Origin: Caulochytrium protostelioides
Taxonomy: Eukaryota > Chytridiomycota > Caulochytriomycetes > Caulochytriales > Caulochytriaceae
Direction of reading: 5' to 3'
Length of the DNA: 59,865 bases
NCBI GenBank assembly: GCA_003615045.1
Contig: ML014228.1
Location: 1-59,865, forward strand
In this document: in pieces, positions 1 to 9,100 of the stretch
How the letters are laid out: each line of letters opens with the position of its first letter
Position numbering within the stretch: the first letter of the stretch is position 1
Translations under genes and position numbers: made by a program
Notes under the pieces: generated by a model
What the model was told of the DNA's origin: nothing
The model's input: the letters and a program-made list of their open reading frames with translations, nothing else
The model's database searches: none

Positions 1-95
1 CAAATCCTATGGATGACAACGGAAAGCCTATGGATGACGCAACATTTCTTGCGACATATTTCGACTATAATCCCGATGAACCTCCTTTCGACCCC
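1..95 (+). repeat. 95-bp terminal direct repeat, left copy
   Basis: Bases 1-95 are identical to 59771-59865 with no mismatch. The repeat lies inside the coding frame of the secreted-protein gene and keeps that frame. A perfect overlap of this size at both ends is what a k-mer assembler leaves on a contig that closes into a circle, or on one that stops inside two copies of the same repeat. Confidence 0.95.
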
Positions 96-1766
96 CAGGC
101 TTCTTCACGTGACGACCCCGAGAGCCCCATCGTCACGGCCCCAGAGCCTATGACTGCGGAACAAGTCTCGCCCGAGTTGCTCGGCCATGATTCAGTGGGA
201 CATCGCTCCGAACGACATCGGTCCAGCAGCATGGGCGCTCCTTATGGAGACCAAGCGCTTCCGCCGCAGCGATGGACGGGGAAGCGGAGCTCTGGGAACC
301 GTGAACCCGCTCCAAAAAGGCACCGAGGCACCGAGCCACCGGGGCATGACTCAAGTCGCGAAGCAAACCCGGCCGTTCAGCTTGCGACGCCTGCTTCAAC
401 TAAGAAAGACACAGAGGAATCGCAATTTTGGAGAGCAAAACAAGAAGAGATCCAACGGGTGCTCACACGTCTTCTAGAGTCTGGGAGCCTCACGTACTCC
501 AAGGTTGTGGACGAGGTCTTTGCGCCACTTCGGGCTATTCAGGACGATCCTGTTGATAACCCTTTTGATGACCTGCCCGTGACGCCGGTCCTGATTCACT
601 CTGTCAAAGCTCTCCAGGCAGCTTGCTCCGAGTTCGAACCCGGGACTGACGTGCTTAGCTCTTACATCGCGCCAATCAGTAGGTACAGCTCTGCACTGCT
701 GGATCTTTACGATCAATCTCTCTCGTATAGAAAAGCAATTGTGCCCAAACTGGTTGCGGTCACGTGCACGATAGTCATCTGGCTATATACCCGTGTAGTA
801 GTCTCCGAACCTTATACAAACCATGTTTTCACACCGTCACGACCTTCCAAAGCGGCCATGCAATTCGGTGACCAATATCGCCAACTCAGAGCGATAAATC
901 ATCAGCGTATGCCATATCTCAGCGATAAATTTCTTGAATTGCTGGTGAGTAGGCTTTATGGCCAGATCGCTCCACCCAATGAGCCATTGGTTAGTGGTAC
1001 ACCACAGCGCATGAACCACGAGCGCTATGGCCTTGGCGGCGCCGAGGCTGAAGGTGGACCGATTGTTCCAGAAGACTTTTTACAGAGAATTTTGGACTTT
1101 GTCACACCGCTGGCGCCGTATGATTCGGGGGCCAAATTCATCTCTGGCATCCTGCAGCCGGAAAACGCCGAGTCGCCGCTGAAAGTCGACGAACTCGATC
1201 CCGTTCTTTTTTCTCGTCTCGAAGATCTTATAGGGGTTGCTGATCAATCCGTCACGTGGATGCTGAAGTTCGTTGGGCTTCCGCACACTCACTTGAAACC
1301 CTCTGTGAAGCAATGTCTCACAATGAAAAGTATGGACCAGCCTTATAAGCGACTCCTCAAGATATCACAGCGCCTGATAGGGGATGATGAAAATTGCAGC
1401 CTGGGCCCCTCTGTTGATGAGGCTCGTGGGTATGGTGCGGTGGTCGAAGAATTCAATACGGTAGTGTCTCAGATCACATCGATGCATGAATGCCCCAACA
1501 AGTTTCCCATCGAAAACGTTAAAGGACCACTGGATTTTCCGTTTCCGTTTCATCTCCGCAACCTGTTTCGAAACGAGTTGACGACACCATCGCAGAGTTC
1601 CCAGGCGACGATCAGGCCACATTCTCTTGAGGAGCCACACGCTGGCGCCCTGTCTACTACAAGAATCGGAACGAGCGACCCCGCCCAGGCTGGATCTTCC
1701 GCGGCAAGGCAGCCCTGGAGCCAGGCTCTCGAGCGCCAAAGGCTTTTCGGGCGGGGTCCTGGATAG
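1..1766 (+). CDS. Secreted protein of unknown function, 5'-partial (start lies at the other window end)
   Basis: An open frame enters from base 1 and stops at TAG 1764-1766. The first internal ATG is at 9, but the frame is already open before it and matches, base for base over 95 bases, the end of the window, where the same frame follows a start codon and signal peptide. The mature part is about 587 residues. An acidic, Pro/Ser-rich, poorly ordered N-terminal 140 residues is followed by a more helical body, with one hydrophobic stretch near residues 240-260 (KLVAVTCTIVIWLYT). I recognise no domain or catalytic motif; it lacks the LxLFLAK motif of Crinkler effectors. Codon use and base composition are far less GC-rich than in the neighbouring core genes, which suggests a different history. 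A role outside the cell is inferred only from the signal peptide. Probably one member of a repeated family, since the window begins and ends inside it. Confidence 0.7.
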   Translation, partial: NPMDDNGKPMDDATFLATYFDYNPDEPPFDPQASSRDDPESPIVTAPEPMTAEQVSPELLGHDSVGHRSERHRSSSMGAPYGDQALPPQRWTGKRSSGNREPAPKRHRGTEPPGHDSSREANPAVQLATPASTKKDTEESQFWRAKQEEIQRVLTRLLESGSLTYSKVVDEVFAPLRAIQDDPVDNPFDDLPVTPVLIHSVKALQAACSEFEPGTDVLSSYIAPISRYSSALLDLYDQSLSYRKAIVPKLVAVTCTIVIWLYTRVVVSEPYTNHVFTPSRPSKAAMQFGDQYRQLRAINHQRMPYLSDKFLELLVSRLYGQIAPPNEPLVSGTPQRMNHERYGLGGAEAEGGPIVPEDFLQRILDFVTPLAPYDSGAKFISGILQPENAESPLKVDELDPVLFSRLEDLIGVADQSVTWMLKFVGLPHTHLKPSVKQCLTMKSMDQPYKRLLKISQRLIGDDENCSLGPSVDEARGYGAVVEEFNTVVSQITSMHECPNKFPIENVKGPLDFPFPFHLRNLFRNELTTPSQSSQATIRPHSLEEPHAGALSTTRIGTSDPAQAGSSAARQPWSQALERQRLFGRGPG

Positions 1767-1922
1767 AGCTATCGCTTGACGAGCCGACCCCGAGATTCTG
1801 AAGCTGCTGGGAACTTGCCATGACCTTTTCACACTTCGAAACCAACATTTTTGCCGATCCTTCTTTGAAACACGAATCTGTATTTGTGCTTCTTTCTGTA
1901 TTTCGCTAAAAGCGATCTGTAT

Positions 1923-2190
1923 TCATCTCGGAACAGGGATGGTCTGCCAGGCGAGCAATCTGGCGTAGGGGTGTAAGCGCAGCTGGAACGGCTGCAGCAG
2001 GGTGACCATTACCTGCCGTAGTCCGTGAGGCCTTTCCTCAAGATAAACCTGCCCGTCGTCGGCGAACACGACGGGGGCGTCGTTACAGAAACGCGATCTC
2101 CTTCTCGACGGCGGCGCGCAAATCGACCGGCAATCGGTTGGGCCCGACCGTGTGTTTTTCCGCTATAAGCGTTACTCTCCCTAGATGAGT
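1923..2190 (-). pseudogene. Decayed coding remnant of unknown family
   Basis: Read on the minus strand, 2187-2083 gives a plausible protein segment (RVTLIAEKHTVGPNRLPVDL, then RAAVEKEIAFL) that hits a stop. A shift of frame at about 2082 continues it as NDAPVVFADDGQVYLEERPH and onward to TGA at 1923-1925. Amino-acid make-up is balanced, unlike the Arg/Ala/Pro-rich chance frames of the GC-rich core, so this looks like a once-real gene broken by a small indel. Its 5' edge abuts the Fanzor fragment on the opposite strand at about 2181, so one may have been inserted next to, or cut off, the other. I do not recognise the family. Confidence 0.35.
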
Positions 2191-2738
2191 GGCTGGAGCC
2201 GAATGACCTGCTTTGAATGGAGTACCTCAAGCTGCGCTGAGCATGCTGTACGGCGGCAAGCAGCGCACGTTTGCCGCCCTCCTGAACGGGGCGGCGACGG
2301 AGGAGAACCTCGTGTTGGTTGCCTATGGCGCAGCCACGATTTCCCCCCGAGGCAAGGGCGTGATCGCCGTCCGAACGGCTCGCGCGTAACAGGCGTGTGC
2401 CCAGCGCTTCTTCACTAACCTAGTCGACGAGTTCAGCACGACCCATGTCCATGCAGAGACGAATCTGGTCCTGTGCAAAGCCGGCGCACGCATGCCGCAG
2501 TCCGAGGTCTACAGTAATGTGATTCCAGCAACGGCAAATTTACCAACCGCGACCTCAATGTCACCCTGAACATCCGACGCTACTTGGCCTCGCCCGTCGG
2601 GCCTACTGCGTTGGGTGGCGTCCACCGGCATGTCACGTTGCAGTCGAGGATCGGCAGGCGCATCCGGCACTAAACCTAAACCTCGGATTGCCTCCACGGG
2701 AGCCACCCGTGGGGGCGCCAAACAGGGCATGGCGTTAG
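2181..2738 (+). pseudogene. Fanzor (TnpB-like RNA-guided nuclease) C-terminal fragment, broken
   Basis: Three-frame reading gives an ordered series of Fanzor motifs on +: LYGGKQRTFAALLN (from 2246), LVAYGAATISPRGKG (from 2315), an ARA-stop-QACAQRF block, LVDEFSTTHVH (RuvC-II; Glu codon 2429-2431), then after a frame change at about 2460-2497 AVRGLQ-stop-CDSSNGKF and TNRDLNVTLNIRRYL (RuvC-III; Asp codon 2551-2553). A last frame change leads to a Pro-rich tail (LNLNLGLPPREPPVGAPNR) ending at TAG 2736-2738. Fanzor proteins are the eukaryotic relatives of transposon-encoded TnpB, with a split RuvC active site (D, E, D). The RuvC-II Glu and RuvC-III Asp survive, but the half with RuvC-I is gone and there are at least two in-frame stops and two frameshifts, so it cannot make a working nuclease. 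It is homologous to, but diverged from, the copy at the right end. Confidence 0.72.
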
Positions 2739-2763
2739 TGTTGAATTGTCTCCGGGCCGTCTA

Positions 2764-2797
2764 GATAGCTCCTACATCCCCCTTGTTGGGGGCTATC
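2764..2797 (+). other. Stem-loop just downstream of the Fanzor fragment
   Basis: GATAG (2764-2768) pairs with CTATC (2793-2797), enclosing an inner stem CCCCC (2778-2782), loop TTGTT, GGGGG (2788-2792); the bases between the two left arms bulge out. It starts about 25 bases after the Fanzor stop. In TnpB and Fanzor loci the guide RNA overlaps or follows the 3' end of the gene, so this could be a remnant of that RNA or of the element end. That is inference; the stem itself is seen. Confidence 0.4.
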
Positions 2798-2942
2798 AAT
2801 GTATGTATATACACAAGCGGGGATCATGGGGATGAAGACCCAGTGCACGAGTAGGCTGTGGGCCCCAGTGAAACCTGACGGGTCAACCTGAACGATGCAA
2901 TGCAACAGGCCGAACCTGTCGGGAGCAGCCTCCGCCGATCGC

Positions 2943-4277
2943 TTAGGCACCGCGTCGTGGCGCGTCTTGGGCGTCAGAGACCGGGTAATGGTAGGGAGCG
3001 AGTCGGGCCGCGGGGGCGCCGCCTGCCAAGCCGCTGGATAAATGAGCGTGGTGTGCCGCCGGGATGGCGGCCGGTGCCACGGCGTAGGCGGGATGCGACG
3101 CCGACGCCGGGCGCTCGGATGCCGAGGCGGGGGCAGGGGCGGCGGCCTCCTGCTTCTTGCCACGGACCTTGCTGCTGCCCTTTTGATTGCGCTCGGCGCG
3201 CTCGTCGCGCTCACGCTCGCGCTCCTCTTCGGCATCACATCGCAGGAGCGTCTGCGCCAAGTGGGGGATGAGGAGCAGCTGCGATGTCGACAGGACCCAG
3301 CGGTCCCATTCGGCCTTGCTGACGGTGATGTTCCAGCTCAGGTGCTGGAGCAGCTCGCGCTCCATGCGGTTGACTTCGTCAGTGGTGAAAAGGCCGTAGC
3401 TGATGCTCACCCAGGCGGCATTGTCGTACGTATCGTCGTAGAGCGTCTTGGCAGCCACGATGAAGGCGCTGAGCAGCAAGCGGTAGGGCGACTCCTCGTT
3501 GCCCTTGCTGTCGGGGAAGCGGAGCTTCAGACGGTGCAGCAAGAGCAAGCCCATCAGCACGGTGGTCGAGGAGATCCGCGTGCGGTTCACCAAATGTGAG
3601 ATGAAGGTGAGCACAGGCGGAACCGCGGCGACGCGACGGTGCGCGAAAGGACCCGGCACAGCGCGGCGGGCGCCGCGCTCGTGGGCCGAGCCCGGCATTT
3701 GCTTCAGGGTCATTGACGCGGCCGCCGCGGCCGCCGATGCTGGGCTCTCGCCGCCCTGGCGGCTGAACATGCAGCGGATCAAGTGCTCCGAGTACCGCAA
3801 CAGCACCTGCTTCAGCTGCGTCGGACGCAGCTCCATGGGGGCGGGCGCGGATGCCGACGCGACGATGGGCATCGGCACCGAGAGCGGCACCGAGAGCGGC
3901 GGCGCGGCCACCGCCGCCTCGCGGCGGCCCAACGCATGGCTCGGCTCGGCTGCGCGAGCGATCTCGTGATGCGTCGATTGCGACGACTTGTCGTCCACGT
4001 GGCTGGCCGCACTGGTCGCGGGTATGGATGCTGTGGCGACGGCAGCGGCGGCAGCGGCAGCGGCAGCTGTGGCCGTGACGGTGGCGGACGGCGTGATCAC
4101 CGCAACAGTCGGGGCGGCATGGGCGGCGGCCGGCGGCGCCTGCGCCGACCACCGCTTGTGAATCCACGAGGCCCGCTTCTGGGCGTCATTGAGGTCACCA
4201 TGGCCCGGCTTGGCGGACGCCGGGGCAAGGGCCGGGGCGATCATGCCCGCGGGAAGGTTATGCAGCCGGTTGTGCAT
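2943..4277 (-). CDS. Pho80/Pcl-family cyclin
   Basis: 444 residues from ATG 4277 (context STMHNRLHNLP). The open frame runs on upstream to 4340 but without another ATG, so the internal ATG is chosen. Residues 219-332 form a cyclin box of the PHO80/PCL type: a TFISHLVNRTRIS block, then TTVLMGLLLLHRLK, then LLLSAFIVAAKTLYDDTYDN and a WVSISYGLFTTDEVNRMERE segment ending in LLQHLSWNITVSKAEWDRW. Such cyclins partner a Pho85/CDK5-like kinase in phosphate sensing, cell polarity or cell-cycle control. Upstream, residues 35-120 are an Ala-rich linker; downstream is a charged ERERERDERAERNQ segment and an Ala/His/Pro-rich tail, both low complexity. It is the first core gene after the Fanzor fragment and lies on the opposite strand. 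The subclass (Pcl1/2, Clg1, Pho80) cannot be fixed by eye. Confidence 0.8.
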   Translation of the reverse strand: MHNRLHNLPAGMIAPALAPASAKPGHGDLNDAQKRASWIHKRWSAQAPPAAAHAAPTVAVITPSATVTATAAAAAAAAAVATASIPATSAASHVDDKSSQSTHHEIARAAEPSHALGRREAAVAAPPLSVPLSVPMPIVASASAPAPMELRPTQLKQVLLRYSEHLIRCMFSRQGGESPASAAAAAASMTLKQMPGSAHERGARRAVPGPFAHRRVAAVPPVLTFISHLVNRTRISSTTVLMGLLLLHRLKLRFPDSKGNEESPYRLLLSAFIVAAKTLYDDTYDNAAWVSISYGLFTTDEVNRMERELLQHLSWNITVSKAEWDRWVLSTSQLLLIPHLAQTLLRCDAEEERERERDERAERNQKGSSKVRGKKQEAAAPAPASASERPASASHPAYAVAPAAIPAAHHAHLSSGLAGGAPAARLAPYHYPVSDAQDAPRRGA

Positions 4278-4900
4278 GGTGGAAGCGGCGTGTGGCGGTA
4301 TCAAGGGGGGAGATCGAGATAATGAAAATGGTCTGGCCACGGGTGTAGGACGTGTCTAGTGATACGGCTCAAGGTTGAAGGGGTGGAAGGGTTCGCGACG
4401 TCTATGTCTATCGGGGAGCAAGGGAGGGATCGCTATGAATTTAACGGTCTATCGGTGTGATCAGAGTTGGATGGGATGGTTCTTCGCATGATGGCAAGAC
4501 GACTGTCCGCCCGAGCGTGTGCGTTTGACACGCTCCATGATGAACATGATCGTGGTCGTTCCGTCGATCGTCCTCGCGGGCTGCCATCCCCACCACGTCG
4601 TCTCTTATACCGTCGATACCGTTGGCCCGCGAATGGCCGTCTGGGCCATCCTGGATCCGGCATCTCTCCCGCCCGCGGACAGGGGTCGCGGCGACGGCCG
4701 GCGCCGATACCGTCATGGGTGCCGCCGTTGCTGCCGCCCATGTCAACGCGCTTTCGTGATCATCTCGCCGCCGCCGCCGCCGCCATCGTCATGGCCGACA
4801 CCACCGCGCACCGTCCGATGCTCGGCACGGCCCCTCGTCGTTGCGGAGTTTCCTCTTCGTTCATTGATCCCGCCGTCGGCTCGATGGGTTCGACGGGCGC

Positions 4901-4925
4901 CTGGCCTGGCCTGGCCTGGCCTGGC
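4901..4925 (+). repeat. CTGGC pentamer tandem repeat, 5 copies
   Basis: Five perfect head-to-tail copies in the cyclin upstream region. Confidence 0.9.
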
Positions 4926-5162
4926 CTCGCGACGCGTCGTGGCATCTCCATCCGAGCGGCCGTCGCGAGGACGTCGGGGCCGACGTCGACATCGAGGCGC
5001 CGGGATCGCGGCGACGGGGACGACGGCGGCACCGACACCGGCGGCGGCGCGCGTTCTACGTCACGAGGATCTCCGCTACGCCGGCGTCCTTTGGCCGCGA
5101 CGGGCGGCGTGGGGATGATCGCCCGTGCGGCCGGCAGCCGGCGCGGGGGGCCAAGACGGCGT

Positions 5163-5195
<33 letters not shown>

Positions 5196-5630
5196 GCACG
5201 CGGCCTGCCGTGCCGTGCACCCGCCGCGCGCGCGCGCGCGCCCAGCGGCATGGCCTTCCGTGCTCTGCCGTGCCGCGCCGCGCTGGACGGGCGTGCGGCC
5301 GTCCTGGACCCCGTTGCCGGTACGCCGAGAACGTGCCGCGCCGCGGCGTGACGACCGGAGGTGACGCGCATGAACGCCTCGTCCGGCGGGTCGCCGTCCC
5401 GCCGTGATCGCTGCCGCCGCTGCTGCCGCCGCCGCCGCCGCCGCGGCGGGCCCGGACCCGGTCGTCGCGCGTGTGCGCCGATCGCCGCCGCCGCCGCCGC
5501 CGCCGCCGCCCCCCACAAACCCCGCTCCGCCTTCCGCCGCAGCCGCTTCCGACGGTCAACGACGGCGGCGCGATTGGATCGCCGCCCGCGACGCGCGGCG
5601 GCGTGCCGCGCCGTTGCGATGCGCGGCGCT

Positions 5631-5655
5631 GCGATGCGCTGCGATGCGATGCGAT
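5631..5655 (+). repeat. GCGAT pentamer repeats
   Basis: Copies of GCGAT start at 5631, 5641, 5646 and 5651. The same pentamer recurs at 17111-17120, 34724-34763 (as GCATC) and 57378-57407, always between genes. Confidence 0.8.
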
Positions 5656-6145
5656 ACACGGCGAGCGGAAGCCGCCGCCGCCGCCGCGGTTCACGCGCGA
5701 CCCTGCGGACGGGTGCGAGGCGTGGCGCGGCGCGGCGCGGCGTTGCGAGGCAGAGGCCGGGCGGCCGTCGGTCGGCGGCCGTCTCGAGGCGCCGGACCTG
5801 CCCAGCGGCGGCCGGATCAGCACCGCCGCGCTGCCGCTTGCGCCGCAGCGGCGCGTGGACGGCCACCCCGCCGCGCGCTTGACTCGCGCCCGTCGGGCGG
5901 CATCGCAACCGCCCGGCGCTCTCCCCATGATGCGGACGCGTGACATGCGCTGCGCGAGGGGGTGATGTGACGGCGCGATGCGCGATGCGCGAGAGCGCCG
6001 TCACAAGGCTGAAAAAAAAAGACAATTATCGGTTGAATCGATCGGTGGAATCACATGGAAAGAACAGGATGGGCGTCGGCGTCGGCGCCGTTGCGATCGA
6101 CGTGAACCACGTTGTCATGATCCGTAAGGCCCGCGGGCGGATGGA

Positions 6146-9100
6146 TTAAACAGCGGTAGCGGCAGCAAAGGCCGAGCGCTCGCCGGCGCTCGTGGCTGCG
6201 GGACGCAGCGCGCTGGCCTCGAGCGGCACGCCGAGCTGCATCTCCGCCCAGACGGCTTTGTAGAACTTGCCCTTCGCGAGCCAGCGCTGCGTCTGCGCCC
6301 CAAAGCGGCGCTGGGCCGCCGTCGTCATCCCCGACGGCGCCGACCCCGCCGCGGCTGTCGCGGCGGCGGCGGCGGCGGCGGCAGCGGCGCGGGCGTGGTG
6401 CCGGGCCTTCGCATGCATGAGGCGCCCCCACGCGCGGGCAATCGACGGCAGCAGGACCTCTTCGGCGCCCCACGTGAGCGCGAGGTCCACGGCGGCGGCG
6501 GCGAGAATGACGAAGCGGGCGACGGGCGGGAGGTCCATGAGCTCGAGGAGGTCGCGGATCCATGGCGAGGGCGCGAGCGTGAGCCAGATGTTGAAGAGAG
6601 CCAGGGCGCCGAGCGTCAGGATAAAGGGCCGGTTGCGCCACGCGGGCGCACGGAAGGGGCGGCCCGCGTTGAAGACGAGCGCGACGATCAGATACTGGAA
6701 CGCGCTGAGCAGAAAGACGACCGTGTTGTCGTAGCTCCGGAAGCCTTTCTCGTCGATGTCCGTGGCCGGCGGCGCATACCACGGCTGCTGGTGCGTCCAG
6801 CGGAAGAGCGCGACCTGGAGCGCTGCCTGGATCGCGATCTGGCCAAACAGACTCGTCAGGATCTTCTTGGAGACGAGCGTCGCCGTCGGACCCTTGAGGG
6901 AGACCGTCTGGGCGGCTTCCGCTTGGCCCATGAAGACGGCCACGGGGATGATGATGGCGAGGTCAATGTAGAGGAACTGGAAGTCGCCCAGGTTCGAGAC
7001 TTGGCTGTATAGCAGGGACACGGACGTGAACTGGATCAGCGAGTACAGTGCCATATACTTGAAGCAGCTGAAGCTCGTCACCAGCGCCGCGCGGCCCTCG
7101 CGGATCGTTGTCAGCACGCACTCGAGGTCCGTGGAGTGCGAGGTGAGCGGCGCCGCGACCGAGGCCTCGGCCTCCGACAGCGAGATGCCGACGTCCGCGG
7201 CCTTGAGCGCGCCGCAGTCGTTCGCGCCGTCGCCACAGAAGCCAACTGTGTAGCCGAGGCCCTGGAGACGTTCGACCAGAAAGTGCTTCTGGTCGGGCGA
7301 CATGCGGGCAAAGATCTGGGCCTTGACCAGCAGACGCGCCAGCGTCTGCTCGGACGCGTAGTCCAGGTAGTGCTGGAACACCTCGCCTGTGACGGCCAGC
7401 TCATACTGGCCCGTCGAGCCGGGCGCAAACAGCGGCGGGTCGAGCCCGCTCGCGAGGCTGGTCTCGGCAGGCGCCAGACCGGCCACGGTCGTCGCTGGCA
7501 TCGCCGTCGCCGTCGCCGGCGTCGCCGCCGCCACCATCGTCGTCGTTGACGCCGTTGTCGGGGCATGCACCCCGCTCTCGATCGCGTGTCCCTCCTCGCC
7601 GGTGCTGTCGTCGACGTCGACGACGTGGTCGCTGCTGTGGTCGCGCGCGTTCTGGGAAGGATGCGCATGGCCAAAGTCTGAGGTCTGCAGCTGGAACGAG
7701 TCCTCGTGACGCGGCTGGTGGGCGGTGGCTGGGATCGGCATCAGCGTCAGCGGATCGAGACGGACGCCGCTGCCGTCGACGTCTTCCCACATGATCGATT
7801 GCGGGCTCTCCTCGAACGCACGCGCGGCGTCGGAGGACCAGTCGTCGTCGGGGCTGAGGAAGCGCGGCACAAAGATGCGGCTCGACGGGTTGACGAGGCC
7901 ACACTCCCGAGAGACCGAGAGCCCGGTGAGGACGTTGTCGCCGGTGCACATGGCCTGCCGGATCTTGGCGCGGCGGAGCGACCGGACGACCGCGGGCGTC
8001 GTAGCTTTGAGCTTATTCTCGAACACAATAAAGCCAAGGAAGGAGCAGTCGTTCTCGACGGCATCGCGCTTCAGCTTGTAGACCTTGCTGGTCGACATGT
8101 TGATGCGTTTCCACGCGCACGCAATTATGCGGTAGCCGTGGTGCGCGTAGGCGCGCAGCTGCGCGTCGTAGTCGGCCGGCAGCGACGCCGGCGAGCAGAT
8201 CTGGCGCATGACCTCGGGCGCACCCTTGACAAAGCACTCGAACCACCGGTTCGCCATCGCGTAGCCTTCGCCTGTGTCGTCGCTCGCTACGCCGCCAACC
8301 TTCTGCACGCGCCGCACGATCACCGACATGCGCCGCAGATTCGAGACAAAGTCAAAGGACCGCAGCACCGCGAGCTCCACTTTCGGCGCCTCCGGTAGCA
8401 GGCCCGGGCGGAGCTGACTGAAGTGGACCGTCGGCGGCTTCACGATCATCTGCACCTGGCGGTTCTTGGCGCGTGCCCCGCCCACGGCGGCGGCGGCAGC
8501 GTCGTCGGCCAGCGTGGCGGCCGCCGCTGCCGCCGCGACTGGCGTCGCGCTGGCCACGATATGGTCGCGCGCTTTGCCGTGGCCGCGCGGCCGGATGGTC
8601 GCCAGCGTCATCGCGTTGTCGGCGGCGATTGACCAGCCCGTGAACTCGAACATCTTCAGATCCAGCGGGTCACCGATGAGCTCGTCGTCCACGAGGCTCA
8701 GCGAGTGGCACGTCGCCATCGCGCACACGATCATCGGGTACGGGAAGTCCATCTCCTGGCTCGGGTACTTGGGCTCCACCACCGTCAGGAACACGGACGA
8801 CGGCGACCGCGACATGAGCGCGTCGTCGGCGGCGTCCTGGCTGAGGCCGGCGGCCACGCTGTCTGCGGACCCGTCGATCGGAATCGCACCCGCCGTATCG
8901 GAGAGGGGCAGCGAGCTCGAGTCCCATGAGGGTCCGTGGCAGCCCGGAGAAGAAGACGCGGCGGCGTTGTCCGTGGACGCCAGCCGCGGCGCGTCGGCGC
9001 CGTGTGAGGGCAGCACGGCCTGCATAGACTGGTAGAGCTCCGAAAAGCGGAGCTGTTTGAGGTGGTCTGGATGCGCGGTGGTGGCGCCCGGCTTGACGCA

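Larger units (their letters stand above)
4278..6145. other. Intergenic, low-complexity, no supported gene
   Basis: About 1.9 kb between the 5' end of the cyclin and the 3' end of the ATPase gene. Long frames here on both strands are Arg/Ala/Pro runs made by GCC, GCG and CGC repeats and carry no motif. It contains CTGGC x5 (4901-4925), GCC/GCG runs near 5160-5200 and 5405-5510, a GC-alternating run near 5226-5243 and GCGAT repeats (5631-5655). It must hold the cyclin promoter; I see no clear TATA box. Confidence 0.6.

Noticed and set aside
1-1766. Crinkler or RxLR-type effector
   Set aside because: A signal peptide is present at the joined start, but I see no LxLFLAK or RxLR motif; left as unknown secreted protein.
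4760-6025. 421-codon minus-strand frame between cyclin and ATPase
   Set aside because: Arg/Ala/Pro low complexity throughout, with no conserved block; explained by GCC/GCG repeats.
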